In this document: piece after piece, positions 8,802 through 17,552 of the stretch
How the letters are laid out: every line of letters begins with the position of its first letter
Numbering within the stretch: position 1 is the first letter of the stretch
From: TH-plancto1 sp043777375
GTDB lineage: Bacteria > Planctomycetota > Planctomycetia > Planctomycetales > Planctomycetaceae
Length of the DNA stretch: 64,000 nucleotides
Reading direction: 5' to 3'
NCBI GenBank assembly: GCA_043777375.1
Contig: JAYWHX010000142.1
Span: 1-64,000 of the forward strand
The notes under the pieces: generated by a model
What the model was told of the DNA's origin: nothing
The model's input: the letters and a program-made list of their open reading frames with translations, nothing else
The model's database searches: none
Translations under genes and position numbers: made by a program

Positions 8802-10847
8802 CTACGCCGCTTCGCGTCGTGACGGTGCTTGGAACAAACGCTGGTAGAGCGGACTCATTGCCAATAGCTGGGCATGGGTTCCGTCGGCGACCACCTGGCC
8901 GTGATCCATGACAACGATGCGCGTCACGAAGTCCAGCAGACTCTGTGACATCGAGTGCGTGATGAGCATCACCGTGCGCCCATGCACAAATTCCTTAAGC
9001 GTCTGGTGAATCAAGGTTTCACTCTCGGCGTCGGTCGCGGAGGTCGCCTCGTCCAGGATCAGAATCGCAGGGTCGCGGAGAATCGCTCGAGCCAAAGCGA
9101 CTCGCTGTCGCTGCCCTCCAGAGAGTGATTTCCCCTTGTCGCCCAGCTGAGTGTCGTATCCGTTCGGCAGCTGCTTGAGAATGGGTTCCAGGTGAGCCTT
9201 CGCAGCGGCGGCATCGAGTGTGGCCTGATCCACATTGCGAGTGCCATAGGTAATATTCTCCCGCAGCGTCATGTCAAACAGGATCGTTTCCTGCGTCACG
9301 AGTCCAATCTGGTCTCGGAGATCGGGGATGCGCGCATTCTGAATCGAAACTCCGTCAATCAGAATGTCGCCCGCCTGCGGATCAAAAAACCGGGGCAACA
9401 ATTGCACCAGAGTCGACTTTCCACAGCCGTTATTCCCGACGATGGCGACGACCTCTCCGGCCTTGATCTTCAAATTGAAGCCATCGAGGACCGGCCCACG
9501 TTGTTCATTTTTCCCACGAGTTGCATACCGGAACGTCAGGTTGCGAAACTCGATCGAACGCGAATGCCGAGGGAGTGGGACAGCTTCGGGGATCTGGCGA
9601 ATGAGCGGTGTAGAATCCAGTGTCTCGATGATGCGTTCCAGCGCAGTCATCGATTGCCGGAGCCGTGAGATCGACGAATTCATCTTACGACACGGATCGA
9701 GCATCCCGGCCAGCAAGGCGTACAGCACGCCCAGCTGCTCCACGGACATTGGCTCGGAGGCCAGTTGGATCCCGTAGATGGAGGACTTGTGCCTTAAGAC
9801 CAGATAGGCCCCCGGCAAAAGAGCGATGAACAGCGACAGGATACCGAGCATCTCCATCGTGGGCTTGGCCAAAGCATCGATGCGGACGACCTGTAAGGTC
9901 TTCTTGTAGTAGTTCTGGTACTCGTCCTCGTACATCTTGCGATGCTTGTGGGCCGTGCCGAACGCGATGACGACTTTGATACCTTCGAACGACTCTTCCA
10001 GGATCCGATAGATCCGCGTCATGCTTTCCATCATCCGTCGGCTGGCTCGCTTCAGCTTCTTGCCCATATAGGCGAGTACGAGACCGATCAAGGGGACGAC
10101 GAGTAGCGACAGGAGGGTCAGTCGCCAGTTGATGTAAAACGCGAGAGCAGCGCAGGAGATGCACTTCAGCGGCTCCCGGATGAACCGGCCTCCGACAACA
10201 CTCATCCCATAGGACAAGAGTTCCGTGTCATACGTGAACCGCGACATCAACCCGGCTGTGCCCTCTTTGGCAAAGGTCTGATAGTCCAGTTGCAGCATCT
10301 TGCGAAAGAGCTGTTTGCGGACGCCTGCGATAGCCGTCTCTGCACAATCGCCAACTAGGACGTCTTGCCCGTAGGTGAAGGCCCCTTTAATGAAGGTCGA
10401 GATGACGACCACCGCGATGATGAGCAGAAAAGTACGGTATTCTGAGGTGGGAAACCAATCCGCGTTCACGACCGCCTGGCACTTCAGCATCCACCATTCA
10501 TGTTTCGTCGCTGCGGTCAATTCGTCCTGATGACGCACAAGTTTGAACAAGACATCACTGAATTGTTGCGAGTCTTCCGGCTCGCGTGCCGTCTTGAGTG
10601 CGTCCCGCTGCGATTCCAGCTGGCTCAACAGGTCGCGTTCAGCGCGCTGGGTTTCGCGAACCTTGGCGATATCCTCGGCGACATAGACTTGAAGTGTCTT
10701 CTCTTTCAGAAGCACTTGCATCACCGGATAGATGATGGTGAGGTTGCCGCCCCACAAGACAGCGACAATCACGCCGAACACACACGACAGCAAAAACTTT
10801 CGTCTTTGCGGCCAGATGAACGGGATTAACCTTTTGAGCTCACGCAC
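8802..10847 (-). CDS. ABC exporter, fused permease and ATPase (MsbA-like)
   Basis: A 681-residue half-transporter with an N-terminal six-helix membrane domain (about 10-400) and a C-terminal nucleotide-binding domain (about 435-675). The ATPase is complete: Walker A 'GNNGCGKST', Q-loop 'LVTQETILF', signature 'LSGGQRQR', Walker B 'ILILDEATSA' and switch His in 'ITHSMS'. Such proteins dimerise and flip lipids, lipid A precursors or drugs out of the inner leaflet. Unusually, the loop after the first membrane segment is ~90 residues long, charged and coiled-coil-like (about 45-135), where MsbA has a short loop. The start is GTG 10847; an upstream ATG is out of frame. A small lipoprotein follows in the same operon. 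MsbA-type lipid flippase is the best guess; a multidrug or peptide exporter is the alternative. Confidence 0.9.
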   Translation of the reverse strand: MRELKRLIPFIWPQRRKFLLSCVFGVIVAVLWGGNLTIIYPVMQVLLKEKTLQVYVAEDIAKVRETQRAERDLLSQLESQRDALKTAREPEDSQQFSDVLFKLVRHQDELTAATKHEWWMLKCQAVVNADWFPTSEYRTFLLIIAVVVISTFIKGAFTYGQDVLVGDCAETAIAGVRKQLFRKMLQLDYQTFAKEGTAGLMSRFTYDTELLSYGMSVVGGRFIREPLKCISCAALAFYINWRLTLLSLLVVPLIGLVLAYMGKKLKRASRRMMESMTRIYRILEESFEGIKVVIAFGTAHKHRKMYEDEYQNYYKKTLQVVRIDALAKPTMEMLGILSLFIALLPGAYLVLRHKSSIYGIQLASEPMSVEQLGVLYALLAGMLDPCRKMNSSISRLRQSMTALERIIETLDSTPLIRQIPEAVPLPRHSRSIEFRNLTFRYATRGKNEQRGPVLDGFNLKIKAGEVVAIVGNNGCGKSTLVQLLPRFFDPQAGDILIDGVSIQNARIPDLRDQIGLVTQETILFDMTLRENITYGTRNVDQATLDAAAAKAHLEPILKQLPNGYDTQLGDKGKSLSGGQRQRVALARAILRDPAILILDEATSATDAESETLIHQTLKEFVHGRTVMLITHSMSQSLLDFVTRIVVMDHGQVVADGTHAQLLAMSPLYQRLFQAPSRREAA

Positions 10848-11057
10848 GAGAATCCATTCCCTGAGCGATCATGACAGCCAAGACATCCAGTCCCTCGCAT
10901 CCCTGCGATTGACGGCACGCTCGGGACGAACTGCCCCTGGCTGATGACGAATCAAGCGTGGAATAGACCACGGCGGACCGAGTGGGGTCAAGAGAGAGTT
11001 CATCGTCCCAGCCCTGCGGGGGAGACGGGAAAGCCAAACTCGGCCGGGCAATACACC

Positions 11058-11094
11058 AAAAAAACACAGTGGCCCTCCCGAGGAGAGCCACTGG
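11058..11094 (-). terminator. Rho-independent terminator of the small basic protein gene
   Basis: On the minus strand a GC-rich stem (CCAGTGGC...GCCACTG, 11067-11094) is followed by TGTG and a run of seven T. It lies 46 bases past the stop at 11140, the position expected for the terminator of that gene. Confidence 0.85.
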
Positions 11095-11139
11095 ATTGAA
11101 ATTCGATTGTCGAGGTGCCAGCGAGAGAAGGAGCCAAAG

Positions 11140-11382
11140 CTACTTCTTCGCCTTAGCGCCCTTCTTATCCTTCTTGTCCTTGTCGTCGCCTTCTTCGGCG
11201 GCTTTCTTCTTCTTCTTACCTGTCTGCAACTTCACGATGCGCAGCTTCGGCAGCCCAAAGGGCTCACGTCCCTCGGGAAACTTCTCAGCTTCCTTCATCT
11301 TGGCGATACGCTCGTATCGAGACAGGACATTTCGAGAACGAACCAGGCGGCTACCGCCCCGCAGGCTTTTATCGATGCTCAC
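11140..11382 (-). CDS. Small basic protein (TIGR04137 type)
   Basis: An 80-residue, strongly basic protein. The N-terminal part 'SIDKSLRGG' followed by 'SRNVLSRYERIAKMKE' is the hallmark of the small basic protein family shared by Chlamydiae, Verrucomicrobia and Planctomycetes. The tail is a run of Lys with Glu/Asp. The family is thought to bind nucleic acid or ribosomes, but its role is not firmly established. I place the start at GTG 11382 because GGAG lies 8 bases upstream and homologues begin M-S-I-D; the longer frame to 11436 adds an unrelated 18-residue N-terminus. It is monocistronic, with its own terminator. Confidence 0.88.
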   Translation of the reverse strand: MSIDKSLRGGSRLVRSRNVLSRYERIAKMKEAEKFPEGREPFGLPKLRIVKLQTGKKKKKAAEEGDDKDKKDKKGAKAKK

Positions 11383-11800
11383 GACATCCACTCCAACGTG
11401 GTCTGGGCCTCGGCGGGTTGCCGACGCAAACAACATTCGGGAAATGAGTTACGGCTTAGCACTCCGTGCCAACCTCTACCACTCATCGTCCCTCGGTTCA
11501 AGGAAGCGTGGAAGGATAGCAAAGCACAGGCTGCGGTTCAACTTCGGTGAATCCGTGATTTCCAACGATCACGAAGGCTCTTCCGCCGGTGGGGCGGGTG
11601 GGCGGTATTCATAGACAGCAGTTGCCCGGCGGGCCGCCCAGCCCTCAACCCTAGAACTGCCGGTGAACGGCGTGATCATCCCACTTCATCTTGCAGCTGA
11701 AACCCAATCCGACCTACTGTGCCGCAATCAACAGCCCTCCCCTCTGCATTCGCAGACGATCCCCTCCACCTCACCCCCTCGACACCTTCTGGAAGCCAGA
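11383..11800. other. Divergent intergenic region
   Basis: This 418-base region separates the divergent small basic protein and lipoprotein genes and should contain both promoters. I see no confident -35/-10 pair, hairpin or repeat. Open frames extending into it from both sides are chance extensions of the two genes. Confidence 0.5.
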
Positions 11801-13447
11801 ATGCCGTCCCGTCGTTGGCCCGCCGAACTGCTCATGGTCTGGACACTTAGTGGTCTATTCCTGGCGAGTGGCTGCGCGTCGACGCCTCTTGGTAGGCGGC
11901 TCGCCGGAGGAGAGCGGGAACCGGTAATCTCTGAGAAAAGCCAGCCCGTCAGCCGGGAAAAGGCCGAAGAACATGCGTTCGACGAGGCTGCTCAGCCCAA
12001 GGCGAAGACTCCCACTCGTGAGCGGCCACCAGCCATCGCGGAGAACTCGTCCACGCCGCCCCGTCCGTTCGATCCAGCCACTCAGGCCCTGATTGATACC
12101 GAACTCAAAGACCTCCCAGCGGGGGAGAGGAAACGCTGGCGGACCTATCTGTCTTCCGTGAAGCAGTCTCAAATTCCTAACATCCTGCAGGACCGCACTC
12201 AAGGAATTGTGCCTCCCGAGCTTGCGGCTGCGGCGGAAATTGCCGATTCCGAGTCCCCTCTGGAAACTCGGATGGCCGCTCCAAAGAAAATCGCAAAAAA
12301 CACCGACGCTGAATCGAGCCCCGAACTCAATGCACCGGAACCTGAGGTTGAACTCGTGTCCGGTGACGATCAGAAAGACATCCCAGCTGATAGCCTCCCC
12401 GCTATGCAAATCGGACTCGACGAATCCGGCGAAGCAGACGGTCAGTCGATTCATGCGACACCAGCTGAGGTCGCCCCCCTCTTGACCGAAAAACCTCCCT
12501 CCGACGGCACAAAGTTTTGGCAAACGGGCAAACGTGGAGACCGCTCCATCACCGATCGCCTGTCCGCCGGTCGGCTGGCTCCGCTCGCTGCCCCGTGGTC
12601 CCGCGACCCACAAACCCCGGATGAGAAGTCACCCAAACCCAAAGCCAAGCCCGTGGCCCCCGTCGACAAGGCGATCGTCACGGCACAGATCGAAGACTCC
12701 ATCCGTCCCGATCCCAAGGCTGACTACTGGCAGGATGAACTCAAAAAGCTGATCTCGCTGATGGAAGCCGAAGCCTCTCGTCCCGCTGCCGACGACAGCC
12801 CCGCCGAGCAGCAAGCCCACATCCAGCGACAAGTCTATCTCCGCATGCTTTATCTGATGGCCGCAGAGCCCGAGAAAGCCCAGCTGCCGATCATCGGCGT
12901 CGAGGCCGTCGATCAGGAGTTCTGGACTTCGATGTTCTGGGGGATGTCGAACTACTTTGATGATGAGCAAACCGGAGACCCCGGCACCCGCGCCGCTCAG
13001 ACCATCGCTCAGCTGAACTCGGCTGCTCGGCAGCTGCAATCGGTCGCGGATCTCGAATTGCGAAACGTCAGCTTCTGCCAACAGATTGACGGCTGGGGCC
13101 TGTACGATCGATTCGACCATGACGAGTTCCAACCGGGTCAGGCTGTCTTGCTGTATGGAGAAATCCGGAACTTCAGCACGGAAGCGACAGCTGCGGGCAT
13201 GTACCGCACGCTAGTCAGTTCGACGATCGAGATCGTGAAAACTGGCCAGGAGGACGCCGTGCTGGAACGAAATGATCTCGGAGTGACGGAAGACCAGTGC
13301 CGAGGGCTGCGGTCCGATTTCTATAACAGCTACCGGATTGATATCCCGGCACACCTGACACCCGGTTCGTATCAGTTACGATTAACGGTAGAGGACAAGC
13401 TCAACGGGCGGTTCGCGACTCAGACGATCGGGTTTACGATTCGTTAG
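11801..13447 (+). CDS. Secreted lipoprotein, unknown function
   Basis: A 548-residue lipoprotein with signal sequence and lipobox LASGC from ATG 11801; the frame opens at 11663 but those 46 residues have no signal character. A long, polar, probably disordered Pro/Glu/Lys-rich stretch fills about residues 30-320. It is followed by a folded C-terminal part (about 320-548) ending in a beta-sandwich-like pattern ('GQAVLLYGEIRNFSTEAT' and 'LTPGSYQLRLTVEDKLNG'). The C-terminal part reads like an Ig-type or carbohydrate-facing domain. No named family recognised. The NagA-like gene follows at once, but whether the products work together is unclear. Confidence 0.8.
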   Translation: MPSRRWPAELLMVWTLSGLFLASGCASTPLGRRLAGGEREPVISEKSQPVSREKAEEHAFDEAAQPKAKTPTRERPPAIAENSSTPPRPFDPATQALIDTELKDLPAGERKRWRTYLSSVKQSQIPNILQDRTQGIVPPELAAAAEIADSESPLETRMAAPKKIAKNTDAESSPELNAPEPEVELVSGDDQKDIPADSLPAMQIGLDESGEADGQSIHATPAEVAPLLTEKPPSDGTKFWQTGKRGDRSITDRLSAGRLAPLAAPWSRDPQTPDEKSPKPKAKPVAPVDKAIVTAQIEDSIRPDPKADYWQDELKKLISLMEAEASRPAADDSPAEQQAHIQRQVYLRMLYLMAAEPEKAQLPIIGVEAVDQEFWTSMFWGMSNYFDDEQTGDPGTRAAQTIAQLNSAARQLQSVADLELRNVSFCQQIDGWGLYDRFDHDEFQPGQAVLLYGEIRNFSTEATAAGMYRTLVSSTIEIVKTGQEDAVLERNDLGVTEDQCRGLRSDFYNSYRIDIPAHLTPGSYQLRLTVEDKLNGRFATQTIGFTIR

Positions 13448-13506
13448 GGGCCGTGATTGTGGGACCCACATCCCGCCTCCCGAAGGACGTTCTCGGGAGT
13501 GCCGGA

Positions 13507-14697
13507 ATGTCGCTGATCGCCAAACGCTACGACACCGGTCAGCCGGTGCGAATCGAGATCGCAGGTGACCGCATTGCGAGTGTCACCCCTGCATTTGCGG
13601 CCTCGCGAGAAGACGACCTGCCTTTCGTCGCTCCTGGTTTCTTCGATCTGCAGATCAATGGGTATGGCGGAGTCTGGTTCGACGACCCGCAGCTGACCGC
13701 AGACGACGTGCTGGCAGTCTTGCAACACTATCTGTCACATGGCGTGACACGCTTATGTCCGACCCTGATCACCAACTCGCGTGAGGCCCTGTGCGCTGGA
13801 TTATCGGCGATTCGCAGAGCCTGCGAACGTGAGCCATGGGCGCAGCTGATGGTGCCGGGGTGCCATGTCGAAGGCCCCTTCATCTCGGCGGAAGACGGCC
13901 CACGCGGTGCCCATCCTCGCGAGCATGTCCGCCCCTGTGACTGGAGTGAATTCGAAACCTGGCAGGCCGCGTCCGGAGGACGCGTCTGCTTGGTCACACT
14001 GGCAGCTGAGGCCCACGGAGCGGAAGAGTTCATTCGCTGCGCCACTCTGTCGGGAATCACAATTGCTCTTGGTCATTCGGCAGCCAATACGGAACAAATC
14101 TCAGCGGCAGTCCGCGCGGGAGCGAGACTCAGCACGCATCTGGGGAACGGAGCCAGCTTGATGCTGCCCCGGCATCCGAATTTACTGTGGGATCAACTCG
14201 GCGAAAGCCGACTCGCGGCGAGTTTGATTACGGATGGCCACCACATCCCCGCCAGCTTCGTACGATCGGTCATTCGAGCGAAGGGGCTGCGAGAGTGCAT
14301 CATCACCTGCGATGCCTCGGGACTGGCGGGTTGCCCACCGGGGTCCTACGAATCACATGGACAGGTGTTCGAAGTTCTCTCCAACGGCAAGATCGTTGTG
14401 GCCGGACAGCGGAACCTGCTGGCAGGCTCGGCCCAAACCACCGAGCAGTGCGTGGCAACTTGTATTCAGCTGGCCGGAGTCAGTCTCGGTGCCGCCTGCG
14501 ACATGGCGGGCGACAACCCTGCTCGAATCTTGAGACGCGAACGTATCAGCCTGAGTGCGGGCAGCCGCGCGGACCTGGTGTTCTTCTGGCACCAGACCGG
14601 TGACTCGCCGCGTCTGGAGATCCTGGAGACGGTGCTGGCAGGTCAACGGAGGCAGCGGGGCACCGCCAATCAACATTCACAGTGGGGCCAGCGTTGA
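13507..14697 (+). CDS. nagA: N-acetylglucosamine-6-phosphate deacetylase-like amidohydrolase
   Basis: A 396-residue amidohydrolase-superfamily enzyme. The family removes acetyl from N-acetylglucosamine-6-phosphate in amino-sugar recycling. Visible landmarks are the N-terminal 'APGFFDLQINGYGG', metal-site 'HVEGPF', 'LGHSAAN', 'STHLGNG' where classical NagA has THLFNAM, 'LITDGHHIP', and the catalytic Asp in 'CDASG'. The first start is GTG 13453, but ATG 13507 has GGGAG seven bases upstream and begins where homologues do, so I prefer it. Length is normal for the family. The THLGNG variant could mean a slightly different acylated sugar. No nagB lies nearby; purine nucleoside phosphorylase follows 178 bases on. 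Confidence 0.82.
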   Translation: MSLIAKRYDTGQPVRIEIAGDRIASVTPAFAASREDDLPFVAPGFFDLQINGYGGVWFDDPQLTADDVLAVLQHYLSHGVTRLCPTLITNSREALCAGLSAIRRACEREPWAQLMVPGCHVEGPFISAEDGPRGAHPREHVRPCDWSEFETWQAASGGRVCLVTLAAEAHGAEEFIRCATLSGITIALGHSAANTEQISAAVRAGARLSTHLGNGASLMLPRHPNLLWDQLGESRLAASLITDGHHIPASFVRSVIRAKGLRECIITCDASGLAGCPPGSYESHGQVFEVLSNGKIVVAGQRNLLAGSAQTTEQCVATCIQLAGVSLGAACDMAGDNPARILRRERISLSAGSRADLVFFWHQTGDSPRLEILETVLAGQRRQRGTANQHSQWGQR

Positions 14698-14875
14698 CAA
14701 CGCTTGATTGCGACGTTGGAGTCCAGCCTTTAGGCTGCTCCGCCGCACGCGAAAGCCCGAACCCAAAACCTGAGTTCTGACATCACGCCCCATTCTCCAG
14801 TACGCATGGAGCCCGCACTCTGGCGAGTTCAGCGACCTCGCAACAAACTCCTCCTGAATCAAACTGTGGCTTTGC

Positions 14876-15757
14876 ATGCCGACTTCTGAAATCGACTGGT
14901 TGACTCCCGCCCTCGCCCACTTGCAACATCAGGGAGCGGGGCCAGCGCGCGTCGGCATCATCCTCGGCAGCGGGCTGGGGGGATTCGCCGCCGAGGTCGA
15001 AGCGGAGACCACCCTGCCCTATTCGCAGATTCCCGGTTTTCCAGTGTCGACCGCGATTGGTCACAAAGGCCAGCTGACGTTGGGCCAATTTGCGGGCTTA
15101 CCCGTGGCCGTGCTGGAGGGGCGTTTTCATCTGTATGAAGGCTACACCGCCGAACAAGTCATACGGCCTATTCAACTCCTCCAAGCACTCGGAATCGAGT
15201 TGCTGATTGTGACCAACGCCGCAGGTGGGCTGAGTCCGGGCCTGCGGGTCGGGGATGTGGTCGTTGTCGAAGACCATGTCAACTTGATGTGGACCGGACC
15301 AACAGTGCTCTCCTTCGTCGGGAGGGCGAAGCTCCCGCTGAGCCGCGAGTTAGGACCGACGAGCGAGGGCTCTCATCGCTTGGATGGCGCATCCCACTCC
15401 CCCTCGTTGTACGACCCGGAACTCGCCGCATGGGCAATCGCCGCCGCTCGCGAGGCGGGCACCAATTCCCAACGTGGTGTCTACATTGGCATGACAGGGC
15501 CCAACTACGAAACACGCGCCGAGTACCGCTGGCTTCGACAACTCGGTGACCTGGTCGGGATGTCAACGATTCCCGAAGTACTCGCGGCACGCAGCCTCGG
15601 CATCCGCGTCCTCGCGCTGTCTGTGGTCAGCAACGAATGCAATCCCGATGCCTTGGAACCAACCGATGGAGCCCACGTCGTCGCAGCGGTGTCCCAGGCC
15701 GAGGGACGCCTGCGGTCGATGGTTCATTCCGTCCTCAGCCGCTGGCGAGCTGAGTGA
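14876..15757 (+). CDS. punA: Purine nucleoside phosphorylase with repeat-derived insertion
   Basis: A 293-residue member of the trimeric purine nucleoside phosphorylase family, which splits inosine and guanosine with phosphate for purine salvage. Conserved parts are 'ILGSGLGGF', 'FHLYEGY', 'VTNAAGGL', 'DHVNLM', 'GPNYETRAEYRWLR' and 'VGMSTIPEV', ending in 'SNECNP'. Between 'VNLMWTGPTV' and 'YDPELAAWA' the usual G-x-RF-P-DMS segment is absent. It is replaced by ~37 residues encoded by a palindrome-containing stretch (about 15308-15402). That changes a loop near the active site, so activity is likely but not certain. A family A palindrome follows the stop. The later hypoxanthine phosphoribosyltransferase gene (59842) would complete the salvage route. 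Confidence 0.85.
   Translation: MPTSEIDWLTPALAHLQHQGAGPARVGIILGSGLGGFAAEVEAETTLPYSQIPGFPVSTAIGHKGQLTLGQFAGLPVAVLEGRFHLYEGYTAEQVIRPIQLLQALGIELLIVTNAAGGLSPGLRVGDVVVVEDHVNLMWTGPTVLSFVGRAKLPLSRELGPTSEGSHRLDGASHSPSLYDPELAAWAIAAAREAGTNSQRGVYIGMTGPNYETRAEYRWLRQLGDLVGMSTIPEVLAARSLGIRVLALSVVSNECNPDALEPTDGAHVVAAVSQAEGRLRSMVHSVLSRWRAE
15308..15402. repeat. Palindromic element in-frame within the phosphorylase gene
   Basis: The stretch includes the hairpin GGGAG-GGCGAAG-CTCCC (15320-15336) followed by GCTGAGCCG. Its other plus-strand frame reads 'REGEAPAEP', a peptide I recognise as the translation of a dispersed planctomycete-type repeat. It replaces the variable loop of the enzyme without breaking the frame. 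The boundaries are estimates from where similarity to the enzyme family stops. Confidence 0.55.
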
Positions 15758-16081
15758 TCGTGGGTCAACGCTCCCCACGATCAGACACAACCGTTGATCT
15801 GAGACGCCCCGCCACCTCGCTTGTCGTGGTGATCCCAGCGCTGGTGCGTTACAGGCAGCTTCAGTATTGCACCAGCGCGGGAACTACCGGGGCGAGCCCG
15901 GATGGCGAGTCGAACACTGCCAACGACTGGCATTTGTCTATTTCCAGGGCTGATCCACTCGACCATTGACCTTTCAATGGATCGTCGGACACACTATTCC
16001 CAGGAGTTGACCCCACTTGCTAAACCTTGGTTATTCAGTCGGCCTGATCATGCAGACCCCCGCCCCGTCATGGAGACCGCA
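15758..16081. other. Intergenic region with family A repeat
   Basis: This 324-base gap between the phosphorylase and the ceramidase-like gene contains a family A palindrome at 15825-15901 and no supported gene. The frame of the next gene stays open through it, but the Tat signal shows the true start at 16082. Confidence 0.6.
15825..15901 (+). repeat. Palindromic repeat family A, copy 2
   Basis: Arms GTGGTGATCCCAGCGCTGGTGC and GCACCAGCGCGGGAACTACC face each other across a ~20-base centre, followed by GGGGCGAGCCC. Core and downstream tag match the copies near 8222 and 31214. Confidence 0.7.
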
Positions 16082-17488
16082 ATGAACCTCAGTCGATCCC
16101 GTCGACAGTTCTTAAAGCACTCCGCCGCGTGCATCGCAGGGGCTGCGGTGCTCTCCCCGAGTGGAGCGATGATTCAGGCCACCGAGCAAACGGTGGATTG
16201 GAAAGCGGGCGTCGCCAAGACAGTGATCACACCCGAAAAGTCCGTCTGGCTGGCGGGCTATGGATCGAAGCGCGCCCCCGATGGAAAGCTGCACGATCTG
16301 TGGATGAAAGCCCTGGCACTCGAAGACGCAGCTGGTCACCGTGCGGTGTTGATCACCAGTGATTTCCAGGGTGTCCCGAAAGCGATGAGCGATCAGGTCT
16401 TTGAGCAACTCCAGAAAGAGTTCGGCTTAAAGCGCGAGCAGGTCATGTTCACCTTCTCCCACAATCATTGCGGCCCGCGACTGGGTGACGACCTCATTGA
16501 TTACTACCCGGTCGATGCCGAGCAGGTCGAACTGGTCAACGAGTACACCGCGCGAATGGTCACGAAAGCGGTGACTCTGGTCGGCGAAGCGCTCTCGAAA
16601 CTGGCACCCGCACAATTGCAGATGGGACTGGGCCAAGCCACGTTCGCCGTGAACCGCCGCAACAATCGCGAGGCCGATGTCGCTTCGCTGTTAGAGGCGG
16701 GCACACCACTGGTCGGCCCCGTCGATCAGTCTGTTCCGGTCATGACCGTGACCCGGCCCGACGGAACGCTGGAAGCGATCCTGTTCGGATACGCTTGCCA
16801 TCCCACCACGCTGAGCTTCATGACATGGTGCGGCGATTACCCGGGATTCGCCCAACTGGAACTGGAGCAGAACCATCCGGGTGCGACAGCGATGTTCGTG
16901 AACACCTGCGGAGGGGATCAGAACCCGCTGCCTCGGCGGACGGTCGAACTGTGTCAGAAGTATGGTCACATGCTGGCGGTCGGCGTCGAAGAGGCATTAC
17001 AGCAACCGCTGAAACCGATCTCGTCCGGCATGCGTGTCGCGTTCGAAATGATCGAGTTACCCTACCTCAAGACCGTCACTCGTGAGGAGTTGATCGCACT
17101 GCTCCAGGACAGCAACGGGGTCAAGGCGCGCTGGTCCGCCAGGCTCTTGCAGAAACTCGACGCCGGACATGTCTTCGAGTCGGCCTATCCTTATCCGGTC
17201 CACGCGTGGCAGCTGGGCCAGGAAATGCTACTCATCGGTCAAGGGGCGGAAACGGTTGTGGATTATGCCCTGCGGTTCAAGCAGGAATTCGGCCCCGGCA
17301 CCTGGGTCTGCGGCTACACCGACGACATGATCTCATATATCCCGTCGCGCCGTGTGTGGGACGAGGGCGGGTACGAAGGCGGCGCTAATCTGTATGAATA
17401 CGGTCGACCCGCCTTCCGCTGGGCCGGTGACATCGAAGACCGCATCGCCGCTTCCGTTCAGAAGCTGGTGAAGCAGGTTCGCGAATGA
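16082..17488 (+). CDS. Tat-exported neutral/alkaline ceramidase-like protein
   Basis: A 468-residue protein starting with a twin-arginine signal ('SRSRRQFLKHSAAC'), so it is exported folded. The mature part resembles the N-terminal catalytic domain of neutral/alkaline ceramidase, which cleaves the amide of ceramide with a zinc ion. 'AGVAKTVITPEKSVWLAGYG' is near the start, 'SHNHCGPRL' carries the likely zinc histidine, followed by 'GYACHPTTL' and 'NTCGGDQNP'. The classical C-terminal Ig-like domain is absent, as is common in planctomycete relatives, so the natural substrate may not be ceramide. GGAG lies six bases before ATG 16082; the frame opens upstream at 15902. The kelch-like gene follows after 64 bases on the same strand. 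Confidence 0.82.
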   Translation: MNLSRSRRQFLKHSAACIAGAAVLSPSGAMIQATEQTVDWKAGVAKTVITPEKSVWLAGYGSKRAPDGKLHDLWMKALALEDAAGHRAVLITSDFQGVPKAMSDQVFEQLQKEFGLKREQVMFTFSHNHCGPRLGDDLIDYYPVDAEQVELVNEYTARMVTKAVTLVGEALSKLAPAQLQMGLGQATFAVNRRNNREADVASLLEAGTPLVGPVDQSVPVMTVTRPDGTLEAILFGYACHPTTLSFMTWCGDYPGFAQLELEQNHPGATAMFVNTCGGDQNPLPRRTVELCQKYGHMLAVGVEEALQQPLKPISSGMRVAFEMIELPYLKTVTREELIALLQDSNGVKARWSARLLQKLDAGHVFESAYPYPVHAWQLGQEMLLIGQGAETVVDYALRFKQEFGPGTWVCGYTDDMISYIPSRRVWDEGGYEGGANLYEYGRPAFRWAGDIEDRIAASVQKLVKQVRE

Positions 17489-17552
17489 ACTTCGTTCGAC
17501 GACCTTCCATGAAATTCGCGTGCTGACTCACCACCTCACAGGCAAGTCATTC

